NCBI RefSeq assembly: GCF_035506375.1
Contig: NZ_DATJPM010000096.1
Span: 1 to 28,668 of the forward strand
From: Methanocella sp.
Lineage (GTDB): Archaea > Halobacteriota > Methanocellia > Methanocellales > Methanocellaceae
Length of the DNA: 28,668 nt
Direction: 5' to 3'
Shown here piece by piece: positions 14,598 to 22,056 of this stretch; position 1 is the stretch's first letter; every line of letters starts with the position of its first letter. The notes beneath the pieces are model-generated. The model did no database searches. It was not told the origin of the DNA and saw only the letters and a program-made list of their open reading frames with translations. A program made the translations under genes and the position numbers.

Positions 14598-17447
14598 ATG
14601 GCAAAACCTGGAAGTAAGAGTAAAAGAGCAGGTAAGAAAGTATCGGGCGGACCGAAAACCGAAAGACAATCAGTCGAGGCCGGCAAGATCCCCAGCACGC
14701 CAGCGGCGGCGCAAGCTTCGTCCCCGCTGATAGATCAGAAAGCCGTAGCCGCGGAAGTTCCCGCGGAAAAGGGCAAGACAGGCATCATACATTTCATCAA
14801 GTCGCATTTGTCCGTCTATACGATCGCGATCCTGGCCATCATGGCCGTCATGCTCTACATCCGGATCGCTTTACCATATAATACGGTCTTTACGAATTGG
14901 CCTGGCAATTACGTGAACATCGCGGCGGATGACGCGCCGATGCAGATGCGTTTGGTCTATAATACCCTCGCGCATTTCCCCGTCCGTGAGCTCTACGACC
15001 CGTTCACGCATTATCCCTACGGTAGTCTCGTACACTTCGGGCCGCTATTCACAATGCTCATCGCTGTCCCCTCGCTCATCCTCGGCCTGGGCCATCCCAG
15101 CGCCCAGCTAACGGCCACCGTCGGGGCATACGTCCCCGCCGTCCTGGGCGCACTGTGCGCCATACCGACCTATTATGTCGGCAAGAAGCTCTTCGGCAGG
15201 AATACCGGCCTGCTGGCCGCAGTGATCCTCATGTTCCTGCCCGGCCAGTTCCTCGTCCGGTCCCTGCTGGGATTCACGGACCACCACGTGGCCGAGGTCC
15301 TATTCTCGGTGGCGACCATCGCCGTGCTGGTCTACGCCCTCGACAGCGCAAAAAAGGCCGGGCTAAGCCTCACCCGGATAAAAGATCGTGACTTTAAAAA
15401 TATCAAGGAGCCGCTGGCCCTGGCGTTACTTTCCGGCATCGCGTTCGGCTGCTATATGCTCTCGTGGCCGGGTGGCCTGCTCGTCGGGTTCATGCTCTTC
15501 ATATACTTCGTATTGCAGTGTATCATCGACCATGTCCGGGGCAAGCCGCTGGATTCGACGCTCATCGTGGCGTTCTTCATGTACCTGGTGCCCATGGTCA
15601 TGGTGCTGCCCTACTCGCTGCAGTACCTTCGCTTCGACCTCGTGAACTGGTCGCTCACCCAGCCCGTCATCCTGGGGCTGGCACTCGTGGGCATCGGGAT
15701 AGTGTATGCCGTCTCGAGGATCCTGGAGTGGGGCAAAATCTCAAGGATCATGTATCCCGTGGCCCTCGCGGGCATCGTGATGGTCGGTATGCTGCTCCTT
15801 TACATCGCCGTGCCCCAGTTGTATGGCATCATTATGGCCGGCCTGGGTAAGTTCCAGTCGAGCGGCGGCATGCTGACCGTAGGCGAAGCGTGGCCTACGT
15901 ACCTCGACCGCTCGACGGGCCAGTTCTCGCTGACCGCTTTCTGGTATGACTTCGACTGGGCCTTCTATATCTCAATCCTGGCGATCTTCCTCCTCGCCTA
16001 CCGGGCCTACCGGGATGACCGCCCGAGTGAGCTCATGTTTCTCGTATGGAGCGTGATCATGCTGTGGGCGACGTTCACCGAGACCCGCTTTACCTACTAC
16101 TTCGCGGTGAACGCGGCCCTGCTCACCGGCTTCGTTGCCAGCGAGCTCTTCTGGATAGCCAGTTCTTCGGAGTTCAAGGATAATTTCATGAAAAAAGTCA
16201 AATCGCCGGATGATCTTTCGAAATTTATCTCGAAGAATATGGGCCAGACGCTGGTGCTGTCGATGATCGCGGCCATGTTCATCCTGGTCGCGGTCTGGCC
16301 GGTCACCGGCCTCGGCCAGAATATCACCACCCTGGAAGCCCAGGGTGGTCCGGGAAGCATGCAGTACGAGTGGTACGACGCCCTCACATGGATGAGCAAT
16401 CACACGCCTGACCCGCAGGGAAAGACGGTACAGTCGAGCTTCGACTATGCCAACGGCACGTATGCCATCCCTTCGAATGCGGGCGTTGACCAGTATAATT
16501 ACCCGGCCAGTGCCTACGGCGTCATGAGCTGGTGGGACTACGGCAACGTCATCGAGTACGTAGCCCACCGCATCCCGGACGCGAACCCGTTCCAGGACGG
16601 GATCACCGAGATGAACGGCACGACCGGCGCTTCGCCGTTCTTCTGCTCAACGGACGAGAATACGAGCGTCGGGATGCTCGATAAGCTGAACAGCCGGTAC
16701 GTGGTCATAGACAACGATATGGCCGTGGGCAAATTCCCGGCCATCCAGGACTGGATCAACGATACTTCCGGCTGGGAAACTCTGACGCAATCCAGCTATA
16801 TCTACTCTGACGGCACGGGCCTGTATTCGGGCAGCGGCCAGGTGCCCGTGCTGCAGGATACGGATAAGTGGAACAGCTCGATCATGAAGCGTCTCTACTT
16901 TGACGACGCCGACGGCATGGGCCACTACCGGCTCGTCTACGATTCCGCGGGCCCGTACTACGTGAACATGAAGGTCGTCGACCGGTCGCAGGGCTATGCC
17001 GGCTACAATAACCCGATATCCTTCAACGACCTGTCGAGCGCCACCCGGATGTACGACATGTACAGCAATTATACCATTGCGTCGGACTCTTCGGGCACCA
17101 GGTACGGTTACGATGCCAGGCAGCCCGTCAAGTTCGTCAAGGTCTTCGAAAAGGTCAAGGGCGCGTCGATCACCGGAAGCGCCCCCGCGGACGCCTCAAA
17201 TGTGACGGCATCGCTGACGCTTAAGACCGACTGGGGCCGAGAGTTCGCATACACGGAAACGGCTCCCGTTGTTAACGGCGCATACAACCTTGTCGTATCA
17301 TATCCGACCGAGAAGATGCAGGGCGATGGTTACTCCTACGGCATCATGCCAGAGGGCGAGTACACCATCAGTTATGGCAACACGACAAAGAGCGTGAACG
17401 TAAGCGAGAATGCAGTTATGAATGGAGATACAATACGGGTAGCATAA
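14598..17447 (+). CDS. aglB: AglB, dolichyl-phosphooligosaccharide–protein glycotransferase
   Basis: 949 aa. STT3/AglB transfers a lipid-linked glycan to Asn in N-x-S/T sequons on the outer face of the membrane. A basic, Pro/Ala-rich cytoplasmic tail (1-65) precedes about 13 TM helices (71-590). Catalytic motifs are visible: DD (D111-D112, in AADDAPMQ), DHH-E (D228, H229, H230, E233), the external-loop TVGE (427-430) and WWDYG (645-649) in the C-terminal domain, with a DK-type motif near SVGMLDKLNSRYVV. Beta domains close the protein. GAGGTAT lies before the ATG. A hairpin terminator follows. Many exported proteins in this window carry sequons that could be its substrates. Confidence 0.97.
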   Translation: MAKPGSKSKRAGKKVSGGPKTERQSVEAGKIPSTPAAAQASSPLIDQKAVAAEVPAEKGKTGIIHFIKSHLSVYTIAILAIMAVMLYIRIALPYNTVFTNWPGNYVNIAADDAPMQMRLVYNTLAHFPVRELYDPFTHYPYGSLVHFGPLFTMLIAVPSLILGLGHPSAQLTATVGAYVPAVLGALCAIPTYYVGKKLFGRNTGLLAAVILMFLPGQFLVRSLLGFTDHHVAEVLFSVATIAVLVYALDSAKKAGLSLTRIKDRDFKNIKEPLALALLSGIAFGCYMLSWPGGLLVGFMLFIYFVLQCIIDHVRGKPLDSTLIVAFFMYLVPMVMVLPYSLQYLRFDLVNWSLTQPVILGLALVGIGIVYAVSRILEWGKISRIMYPVALAGIVMVGMLLLYIAVPQLYGIIMAGLGKFQSSGGMLTVGEAWPTYLDRSTGQFSLTAFWYDFDWAFYISILAIFLLAYRAYRDDRPSELMFLVWSVIMLWATFTETRFTYYFAVNAALLTGFVASELFWIASSSEFKDNFMKKVKSPDDLSKFISKNMGQTLVLSMIAAMFILVAVWPVTGLGQNITTLEAQGGPGSMQYEWYDALTWMSNHTPDPQGKTVQSSFDYANGTYAIPSNAGVDQYNYPASAYGVMSWWDYGNVIEYVAHRIPDANPFQDGITEMNGTTGASPFFCSTDENTSVGMLDKLNSRYVVIDNDMAVGKFPAIQDWINDTSGWETLTQSSYIYSDGTGLYSGSGQVPVLQDTDKWNSSIMKRLYFDDADGMGHYRLVYDSAGPYYVNMKVVDRSQGYAGYNNPISFNDLSSATRMYDMYSNYTIASDSSGTRYGYDARQPVKFVKVFEKVKGASITGSAPADASNVTASLTLKTDWGREFAYTETAPVVNGAYNLVVSYPTEKMQGDGYSYGIMPEGEYTISYGNTTKSVNVSENAVMNGDTIRVA

Positions 17448-17451
17448 AGCG

Positions 17452-17477
17452 GAGGGACGGGAAACCCCGTCTCTTTT
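17452..17477 (+). terminator. Hairpin terminator after aglB
   Basis: AGGGACGGG, loop AAA and CCCCGTCTCT pair with one mismatch and are followed by a run of Ts, a few bases after the aglB stop codon. Confidence 0.75.
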
Positions 17478-17562
17478 TTAACTTTGGCCCTACTCAGAAT
17501 ATAAATAAGCCAAATTAGACTAAAAAGGTTTTTTATCATGTACGAAAAAACTTGATATTAGG

Positions 17563-17934
17563 ATGATGTCGATGGAGACCGAATCGATGCAAGAATGCGA
17601 CGCACGAATGCGTAAAGCGCGCTTTTGGATTAGGCAGGGCCGGAGGGCAATGCTGGTTTTTGGAGCTTTATTCGGCGTGATAATCGTGACTTTAATTTTA
17701 ACTAAAGTGCTCCTCATATTCGGTATTAGCATTCCGACCGATCTTTTCGACGAGATTATCTTCGCCGCTATAAGCTTACTCATGGTCTCCAGCCTGGTTA
17801 TATTGGCCTGTAACTTCTTGAGAAATCTGTATCAAAAGGGTAGCCCCTGCGATGCTTGTAATCCGCTCCAGACTCATTGCTCTGAATGCAGTTTTCAAAA
17901 GCCCGTAAATTTAGAAAAGAAAAAAGATGGATAA
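17563..17934 (+). CDS. Small two-TM membrane protein with C-terminal CxxC pair
   Basis: 123 aa from ATG 17563; ATG 17572, preceded by GGATGAT, is an equally plausible start. Two hydrophobic helices (about 29-54 and 62-86) are followed by a short cytoplasmic tail carrying CDAC and CSEC (C-x2-C-x7-C-x2-C), a zinc-ribbon or Fe-S-like knuckle. Its last eight bases overlap the start of the ferritin-like gene in another frame, so the two are probably co-translated. TATA-like GAATATAAATA lies about 65 bases upstream. No family recognised; a redox or metal-related membrane partner of the ferritin-like protein is a guess from context. Confidence 0.65.
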   Translation: MMSMETESMQECDARMRKARFWIRQGRRAMLVFGALFGVIIVTLILTKVLLIFGISIPTDLFDEIIFAAISLLMVSSLVILACNFLRNLYQKGSPCDACNPLQTHCSECSFQKPVNLEKKKDG

Positions 17935-18277
17935 ATCCGCCCAGTTTAATGATATCGGCAAGCCCACGATGGATCATAAGGAACTCGACTTTGGCGGCGA
18001 CGACCTTAAGGGCATGCTGGAAAGGCAGATCGCCCTGGAAACGGCGGACGTCGAAAAGTACAAGCACCGGATCGAGACCATCGACGACCCGGAGGTCGTC
18101 GGCGTCCTGAGGCATATCCTGGACGAGGAAAAGCGTCACCGGAAAGAGTTCAAAGAACGGCGACAAAATATATGTGAACTGACTACCGACCCCCCAATCG
18201 GTCAGTTGACCACGCGCTTTTACATTTTACTTTTTAAAGGTTCAATGGGTTTAATCCTAATTTCGAAAATACGTTGA
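17927..18277 (+). CDS. Mini ferritin-like protein (encapsulated-ferritin-like helical pair)
   Basis: 116 aa as read. Residues 26-80 form two helices with LERQIALETADVEKYKHRIE and DPEVVGVLRHILDEEKRHRKEF. Carboxylates E38 and E43 and an E68-x2-H71 motif are the ligand pattern of short ferritin-like proteins such as EncFtn, which dimerise to build a diiron site. The part after about residue 79 looks unlike the family and lies over a hairpin (18177-18206). If one A were absent near 18151, the frame would end after about eight residues at a TGA inside that hairpin, so the annotated tail may be a frameshift product. It overlaps the upstream membrane-protein gene by eight bases. Confidence 0.65.
   Translation: MDKSAQFNDIGKPTMDHKELDFGGDDLKGMLERQIALETADVEKYKHRIETIDDPEVVGVLRHILDEEKRHRKEFKERRQNICELTTDPPIGQLTTRFYILLFKGSMGLILISKIR
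18177..18206 (+). terminator. Hairpin in the 3' end of the ferritin-like frame
   Basis: AACTGA-CTA-CCGA and TCGG-TCAGTT pair around a C-rich loop, with a three-base bulge. It sits inside the open frame, not after it, which raises the question of where that gene really ends. Confidence 0.4.
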
Positions 18278-18399
18278 AGCCTTGAAGTTCTGTCTTTTTC
18301 TTCTAAATAAATTCCGACATGTAAGATCTATGGCGAACCCCCAGACCCCTTTCGTAGAGCAGCACGTATTTGAACCTTCGACGATTATGAGAAAAAGGC

Positions 18400-18434
18400 T
18401 ATATATTTATGTTCCTAGTTAGAGTGGGCGAGGA
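18400..18434 (+). promoter_or_regulatory. TATA box and Shine-Dalgarno of the peptidase-MA-like gene
   Basis: TATATATTT (18400-18408) lies about 33 bases before the ATG at 18441, and GAGGA (18430-18434) six bases before it. Confidence 0.55.
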
Positions 18435-18440
18435 TACGGC

Positions 18441-19727
18441 ATGAGATCTATACCGACAACGCTTGGCTATCTGGCACTGGTAATCATTATTTTGAGCGCG
18501 GCATCGCCATCAGTGTCTGCGACCTCCATGCAGTATGCGCCGCCTCCGCCCGGCGACTTCATGCTGTATAAGTCAGACCACTTCGACATTTACTATGATT
18601 CGACACGCATCACCGACGTGAGCGGCGTGGTCATGGCGGCCAACGCGGCCTACGCGAACGTGACGGCTTTTTACGGCAGCTACGATTACCATGACCGGAT
18701 CATCCTGGCCTCGAGCCATGAACAGTACGCCAATATCCTGCTCAATTACCTGACCAATGAGAATATATCGGAGAGTAATGTGGCGAGCGCCTGGGGCGAT
18801 GCGGATAGCGGCACCATCGTGATCGAAGTGCCCGACCAGCTTCCGAATTTCACCACGGTGCTGACCCACCAGTTCGCGGAGATCGTCCTGCGCACCAGGC
18901 TCATCAGCAACAAGTATACCGTGCCAGCCTGGTTCTCGGAGGGCCTGGCGATCTTCATCTCGGGCGACCTTTCAGATTCGGGAAAGGCGCTGGTCGAGGA
19001 TGCCTGCCGAAATGGCAAGATGATGACGGTAGCCCAGATGAACGAGATATTGAGCAATGCGAACGACCCGTCTGTCAGCCCGGACGAGGCTAAAATGGCC
19101 GAAGCCCAGTCAGGCATGCTCATGCAATATATCGCGCAAAAATACGGCGCCGACAGCTTAAATCTCATCATACAGGACTACGGGTCGCTGAACGACCTGG
19201 ATAAATCTTTTATGAGGCACCTCGGATACGGGCCCGAAGGCATTAACATCGACTGGCAGAACGAGCTGAAGGGCGAGCTGAACATCCGTGACGGCATCGT
19301 GACCTCGGAGAACGCCCATGGCTACGTGACCGATGCCGGTGGCAAGCCCATCGCGAACCAGACGATCACTTTTACGTGTATGAGGAACGACTCAGCGGTT
19401 CTCGGCAAGATCTACACGGCGACGACTAACAGCTCGGGCTTTTATAGCCTGAACCTGACATACGGCCTGTTTAAGGTCCAGATACACAGCCCGGGCTACG
19501 CGGACCTGCTGGACTCGATCACGCTGCAAAAGGGCGAGCTCCGCCTCTATAACATCACGCTCGCGAATGCAGAGACAGTGACTGCGACGCCGATCCAGAA
19601 TATGACCCAGAACGTCGCAGCGAACCCGGAGGCAGCGGATAATAGTCTGATCTACATGGCGCTGGGCGCGGTCAACGTGCTGGCGATTTTGCTTATCGCC
19701 TTTATCTTCCTGCGGGTCAGGAAATAG
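18441..19727 (+). CDS. Membrane-anchored exported peptidase-MA-like protein with broken HExxH motif
   Basis: 428 aa. A signal sequence (about 1-27) is followed by a gluzincin-like (peptidase MA) domain (about 40-280), a carboxypeptidase-regulatory-like beta sandwich (about 292-372, HGYVTDAGGKPIANQTI...) and a C-terminal TM helix (404-425) with a basic stop. The peptidase fold is suggested by FDIYYDS, then TVLTHQFAEIV, then VPAWFSEGLAIFIS. The zinc motif HExxH reads H143-Q-F-A-E147, so catalytic Glu and second His are replaced, while the third-ligand region WFSEG (E167) is kept. It is therefore probably a non-enzymatic surface protein. It carries at least nine sequons, a likely AglB substrate. 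A T-rich terminator follows at 19741-19755. Confidence 0.8.
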   Translation: MRSIPTTLGYLALVIIILSAASPSVSATSMQYAPPPPGDFMLYKSDHFDIYYDSTRITDVSGVVMAANAAYANVTAFYGSYDYHDRIILASSHEQYANILLNYLTNENISESNVASAWGDADSGTIVIEVPDQLPNFTTVLTHQFAEIVLRTRLISNKYTVPAWFSEGLAIFISGDLSDSGKALVEDACRNGKMMTVAQMNEILSNANDPSVSPDEAKMAEAQSGMLMQYIAQKYGADSLNLIIQDYGSLNDLDKSFMRHLGYGPEGINIDWQNELKGELNIRDGIVTSENAHGYVTDAGGKPIANQTITFTCMRNDSAVLGKIYTATTNSSGFYSLNLTYGLFKVQIHSPGYADLLDSITLQKGELRLYNITLANAETVTATPIQNMTQNVAANPEAADNSLIYMALGAVNVLAILLIAFIFLRVRK

Positions 19728-19740
19728 GCAGGGCCGCAGT

Positions 19741-19776
19741 GTTTTTCTTTTTTCTTACCTAATAAAGTTTAAATAG
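19741..19776 (+). promoter_or_regulatory. T-run terminator and tRNA promoter
   Basis: GTTTTTCTTTTTTC (19741-19754) can end the upstream transcript. TTTAAATAG (19768-19776) is a TATA box about 50 bases before the mature tRNA, the usual archaeal arrangement. Confidence 0.55.
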
Positions 19777-19824
19777 TATGTAAAGCCTATTAAAGTCCGC
19801 ATTAATACGTTTTTGATGCCAGAC

Positions 19825-19909
19825 GCAGGGGTTGCCAAGTCAGGTCAAAGGCGCAGGATTCAGGGTCCTGTCGTGTAGGCGTTCGTGGGTTCGAATCCCA
19901 TCCCCTGCA
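19825..19909 (+). tRNA. tRNA-Leu (anticodon CAG)
   Basis: 85 bases. Acceptor stem GCAGGGG pairs with CCCCTGC, discriminator A. D arm GCC...GGC. Anticodon stem CAGGA/TCCTG with loop TTCAGGG gives anticodon CAG. A long variable arm marks a class II tRNA. The T arm has GTGGG-TTCGAAT-CCCAT. No intron; the 3' CCA is not encoded. It decodes CUG. Confidence 0.96.
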
Positions 19910-19933
19910 CTAATAATTATCACGTGTTTTTTT

Positions 19934-19953
19934 AAATTTATGCTGCATTGAAT
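19934..19953. repeat. Element-end fragment, left outer
   Basis: AAATTTATGCTGCATTGAA matches, with three transitions in 19 bases, the complement of 20471-20489, and resembles the TGCTGTGTTGAAT end of the palindromic element. Together they bracket copy 2. Confidence 0.55.
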
Positions 19954-20049
19954 ATTAATAGGTAATTGTTTAGCAAATAGTCTTATTTTTATCATTTGCG
20001 TAATAGCCAAATTTATCGATAGTTTCCGATTATCTTTTTCAATTTTTAT

Positions 20050-20410
20050 GCTTTGTTGAATATGCCCTTTTAAGTCTCGAAGTGTACTGAGGGCACTATT
20101 TTTCACCACAAAGGCACGAAGAGCACGGAGGCCCACAAAGACTTTTTTATAATTAAGAGACAAAGGGCACAGAGCCGCTTTTTGAATTTATAATATATGA
20201 AGGCACGATGGTAAAAAGTGCTCTTGTTCATTCCACTGTGCCCTTGTATCCTTCGTATCCTGATCGCCAATGAACCGGCTTTGTGATTCTTTGTAACTTA
20301 ATTTAAAAAGAAAACTTTGTGGGCCTCCGTGCTCTTCGTGCCTTTGTGGTGAAAAATAGTGTCCTCCGTGCTCTTAAAAAGCTTAAAATATGGGAGTAAT
20401 TCAGCACAGC
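20050..20410. repeat. Palindromic dispersed element, copy 2 (about 361 bases)
   Basis: Same organisation as copy 1 at 198-569, with long nearly identical interior blocks (for example 20276-20315 against 436-475). The inner arms, 20091-20140 and their complement at 20315-20364, match almost perfectly. Relative to copy 1 both arms carry the same substitution and one-base length change (CACGAAGAGCACGG in place of CACGATGGCACGG), so pairing is preserved. The outermost left arm has diverged, and the apical stem has a few mismatches. It starts about 140 bases after tRNA-Leu. Confidence 0.9.
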
Positions 20411-20470
20411 AATTTTTTTTAACAATTAACTAGCTTAGTAATCGTTTACTAATTAACAAAACTTGACTTA

Positions 20471-20489
20471 TTCAACACAGCACAAATTT
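20471..20489. repeat. Element-end fragment, right outer
   Basis: TTCAACACAGCACAAATTT is the inverted partner of 19934-19952 and carries the element's terminal sequence 60 bases outside the end of copy 2. Confidence 0.55.
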
Positions 20490-20747
20490 ATGAATAACTT
20501 CGTGACTATGCTTTGCGTCGCTTCGTTTATGGTTCATCTTCTTGAACCGGGAACGGCCGCAAGAATAAAAAAAGTCATAATCGGTTTTATTATTATTGTT
20601 TATTGGTCTGATGTAATTCATTTATCTTCGCGGACCGTATGGTGTACATATTGGGGCTGAGCTGGCTGCCGATTTTAATTTATAAAATAAAAATATTGAG
20701 CCATTTTTGTAGAATCAACAGGCAGTCGCATAAACTCCAAATTAATT

Positions 20748-20761
20748 GGAACAAATTGTTC
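20748..20761. promoter_or_regulatory. GGAACAA-type dyad, site 1
   Basis: GGAACAAATTGTTC contains the dyad GAACAA-A-TTGTTC. It shares its half-site with the boxes at 20852 and 20870. Confidence 0.4.
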
Positions 20762-20851
20762 TCATAATCATTATAAAAAAATAACTTTATCTAATAATAA
20801 GCCTTCTGCTCGTCAATTTTCCATGTTGCATCGAAATATTTATCTAGTACA

Positions 20852-20887
20852 GGAACAATAATTTCTTGAGGAACAATAAGTTGTTCC
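20852..20887. promoter_or_regulatory. GGAACAA box followed by GGAACAA-TAAG-TTGTTCC dyad
   Basis: A single half-site GGAACAA (20852-20858) is followed by a perfect seven-base dyad at 20870-20887. Three like half-site groups within 140 bases suggest a protein-binding region. It lies about 230 bases before the fasciclin gene. Confidence 0.4.
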
Positions 20888-21119
20888 CCAAACGTACGCT
20901 CAGGCATGGAGCCAATTGGGGAGAGCAATCTACGATAGATCACCAGGGGATTGCATAAAGGGGGTGAGTAACTGCATGGGGGGCATGCGGCTGCTCATAA
21001 GGGGAAATATTGGCCCCATGCCAGGCGTCGTGAACATCACGTTCATCTCCCATGGCTCTTTTATTTTTTTAGCAAAGTTAAATAGCCGGAAGCCTGATTC
21101 TAAGCAGTGGTGGATAAAA

Positions 21120-21533
21120 GTGACAGAAGTGATCAGGCCCTTGAACGATATGACCGCGGCAGAGGTGCTCTCGGAAGAGGGCGAATTCACGAACTTTATC
21201 CGGGCAATGGAGATATCGGGCGTTGGCGGCCTGCTCGAAAAGAAGGGGCCCTACACCGTGTTCGCTCCGATGGACGACGTCTTCAACATGGAAATGTTAG
21301 GCGGCATGATCGGGTCTGCGAAGCTGGACGTCGTTCTCGGGCAATTCATCGTCCCGGGAAAATATATGCTGGCAGACCTCCGCTCCCTCCAGATGCTAAA
21401 GACGGTAAGCGGATATCCGCTGATCATAACCACGGACGATGGCATCAAGGTCAACGGGCTGAGGATATTCAAGCCCGACCTGCCATATAACAAGGGCATA
21501 ATCCACGAGGTCGCAAAAGGAGTAAGGCCTTAA
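21120..21533 (+). CDS. Single fasciclin (FAS1) domain protein
   Basis: 137 aa from GTG 21120, chosen because GGTGGAT lies just upstream and GTTAAATAG about 35 bases upstream; the frame is open further (TTG 20916), but that part has no domain character. FAS1 signatures are GPYTVFAPMDDVF (H1-like), VLGQFIVPGKYMLADL (the His-rich H2 position here has Q) and NKGIIHEVAKG near the end. FAS1 domains mediate adhesion in secreted proteins, but no signal peptide is visible, so this one would be cytoplasmic or exported by another route. TspO follows after 31 bases. Confidence 0.85.
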   Translation: MTEVIRPLNDMTAAEVLSEEGEFTNFIRAMEISGVGGLLEKKGPYTVFAPMDDVFNMEMLGGMIGSAKLDVVLGQFIVPGKYMLADLRSLQMLKTVSGYPLIITTDDGIKVNGLRIFKPDLPYNKGIIHEVAKGVRP

Positions 21534-21564
21534 ATTTATCTATCTGGCGGCCATAATTTAACTC

Positions 21565-22041
21565 ATGAAGTTCAACGATATCGTGAAGCTCCTGGTCGCC
21601 TTCGCCGCGAGCTTTTTAGCGGCGGCCATCGGCTCGATCTTCACATTTACGAGCATTGCCACCTGGTACGCGGCATTGAACAAGCCTTTCTTCACGCCGC
21701 CGAACTGGCTCTTCGGCCCCGCATGGACGATACTATATATCCTGATGGCCGTCGCGCTCTTCCTCATCTGGCGGCTGCCCGAGAGCAAGGCCCGGAACCA
21801 GGCGATGGCGCTGTTCGCGGGCCAGCTTATCACGAACGTGCTCTGGTCGGTCGGATTCTTCGGCCTCCACAACATCCTGCTGGGCGTCGCCCTCATCCTG
21901 GTGCTGCTCGCCCTCATCGTGCTGACGACGTACGAGTTCTATAAGCTCTCGAAGCCGGCGGCATATGCCATGGTGCCTTATATCCTGTGGGTCTGCTTCG
22001 CCACGTGCCTTAATGTGGCCGTATTCTTCTTAAATCTGTAG
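21565..22041 (+). CDS. tspO: TspO/MBR family membrane protein
   Basis: 158 aa with five TM helices, the standard TspO fold. Family signatures are visible: ATWYAALNKPFFTPPNWLFGPAWTILYILMAVA is the hallmark first-loop/TM2 segment (about 33-64; W34, P41, P45, W48, G51 and W54 stand out), then AGQLITNVLWSVGFFGLH and a closing PYILWVCFATCLN. TspO proteins bind porphyrins and other hydrophobic ligands and are tied to tetrapyrrole handling and stress. The next gene starts 15 bases later, so they probably share a transcript. Confidence 0.95.
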   Translation: MKFNDIVKLLVAFAASFLAAAIGSIFTFTSIATWYAALNKPFFTPPNWLFGPAWTILYILMAVALFLIWRLPESKARNQAMALFAGQLITNVLWSVGFFGLHNILLGVALILVLLALIVLTTYEFYKLSKPAAYAMVPYILWVCFATCLNVAVFFLNL

Positions 22042-22056
22042 CGCAGAGACTTATCG

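Larger units (their letters stand above)
20411..21119. other. Gene-poor AT-rich region
   Basis: No convincing gene. It holds short dyads TAGTAA-TCGT-TTACTA (20436-20451) and GGTTCA-TCTTCT-TGAACC (20531-20548), the right element-end fragment, three GGAACAA boxes (listed separately) and a weak GCATGGGG/CCCCATGC inverted repeat (about 20974-21021). A 56-codon frame from ATG 20490 is hydrophobic but has no ribosome site. The end carries GTTAAATAG (about 21078-21086), a TATA box for the fasciclin gene. Confidence 0.5.

Noticed and set aside
19840..20163. Minus-strand 107-codon frame across tRNA-Leu and element copy 2
   Set aside because: It overlaps a tRNA gene and repeat sequence; not a protein gene.
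198..20410. The two palindromic copies as ends of one composite transposon
   Set aside because: They bracket about 20 kb of ordinary chromosomal genes, and no transposase or target duplication is visible.
20490..20660. Small hydrophobic frame of 56 codons
   Set aside because: No ribosome-binding site, spans short dyads, and codon use is unlike its neighbours; cannot be supported.
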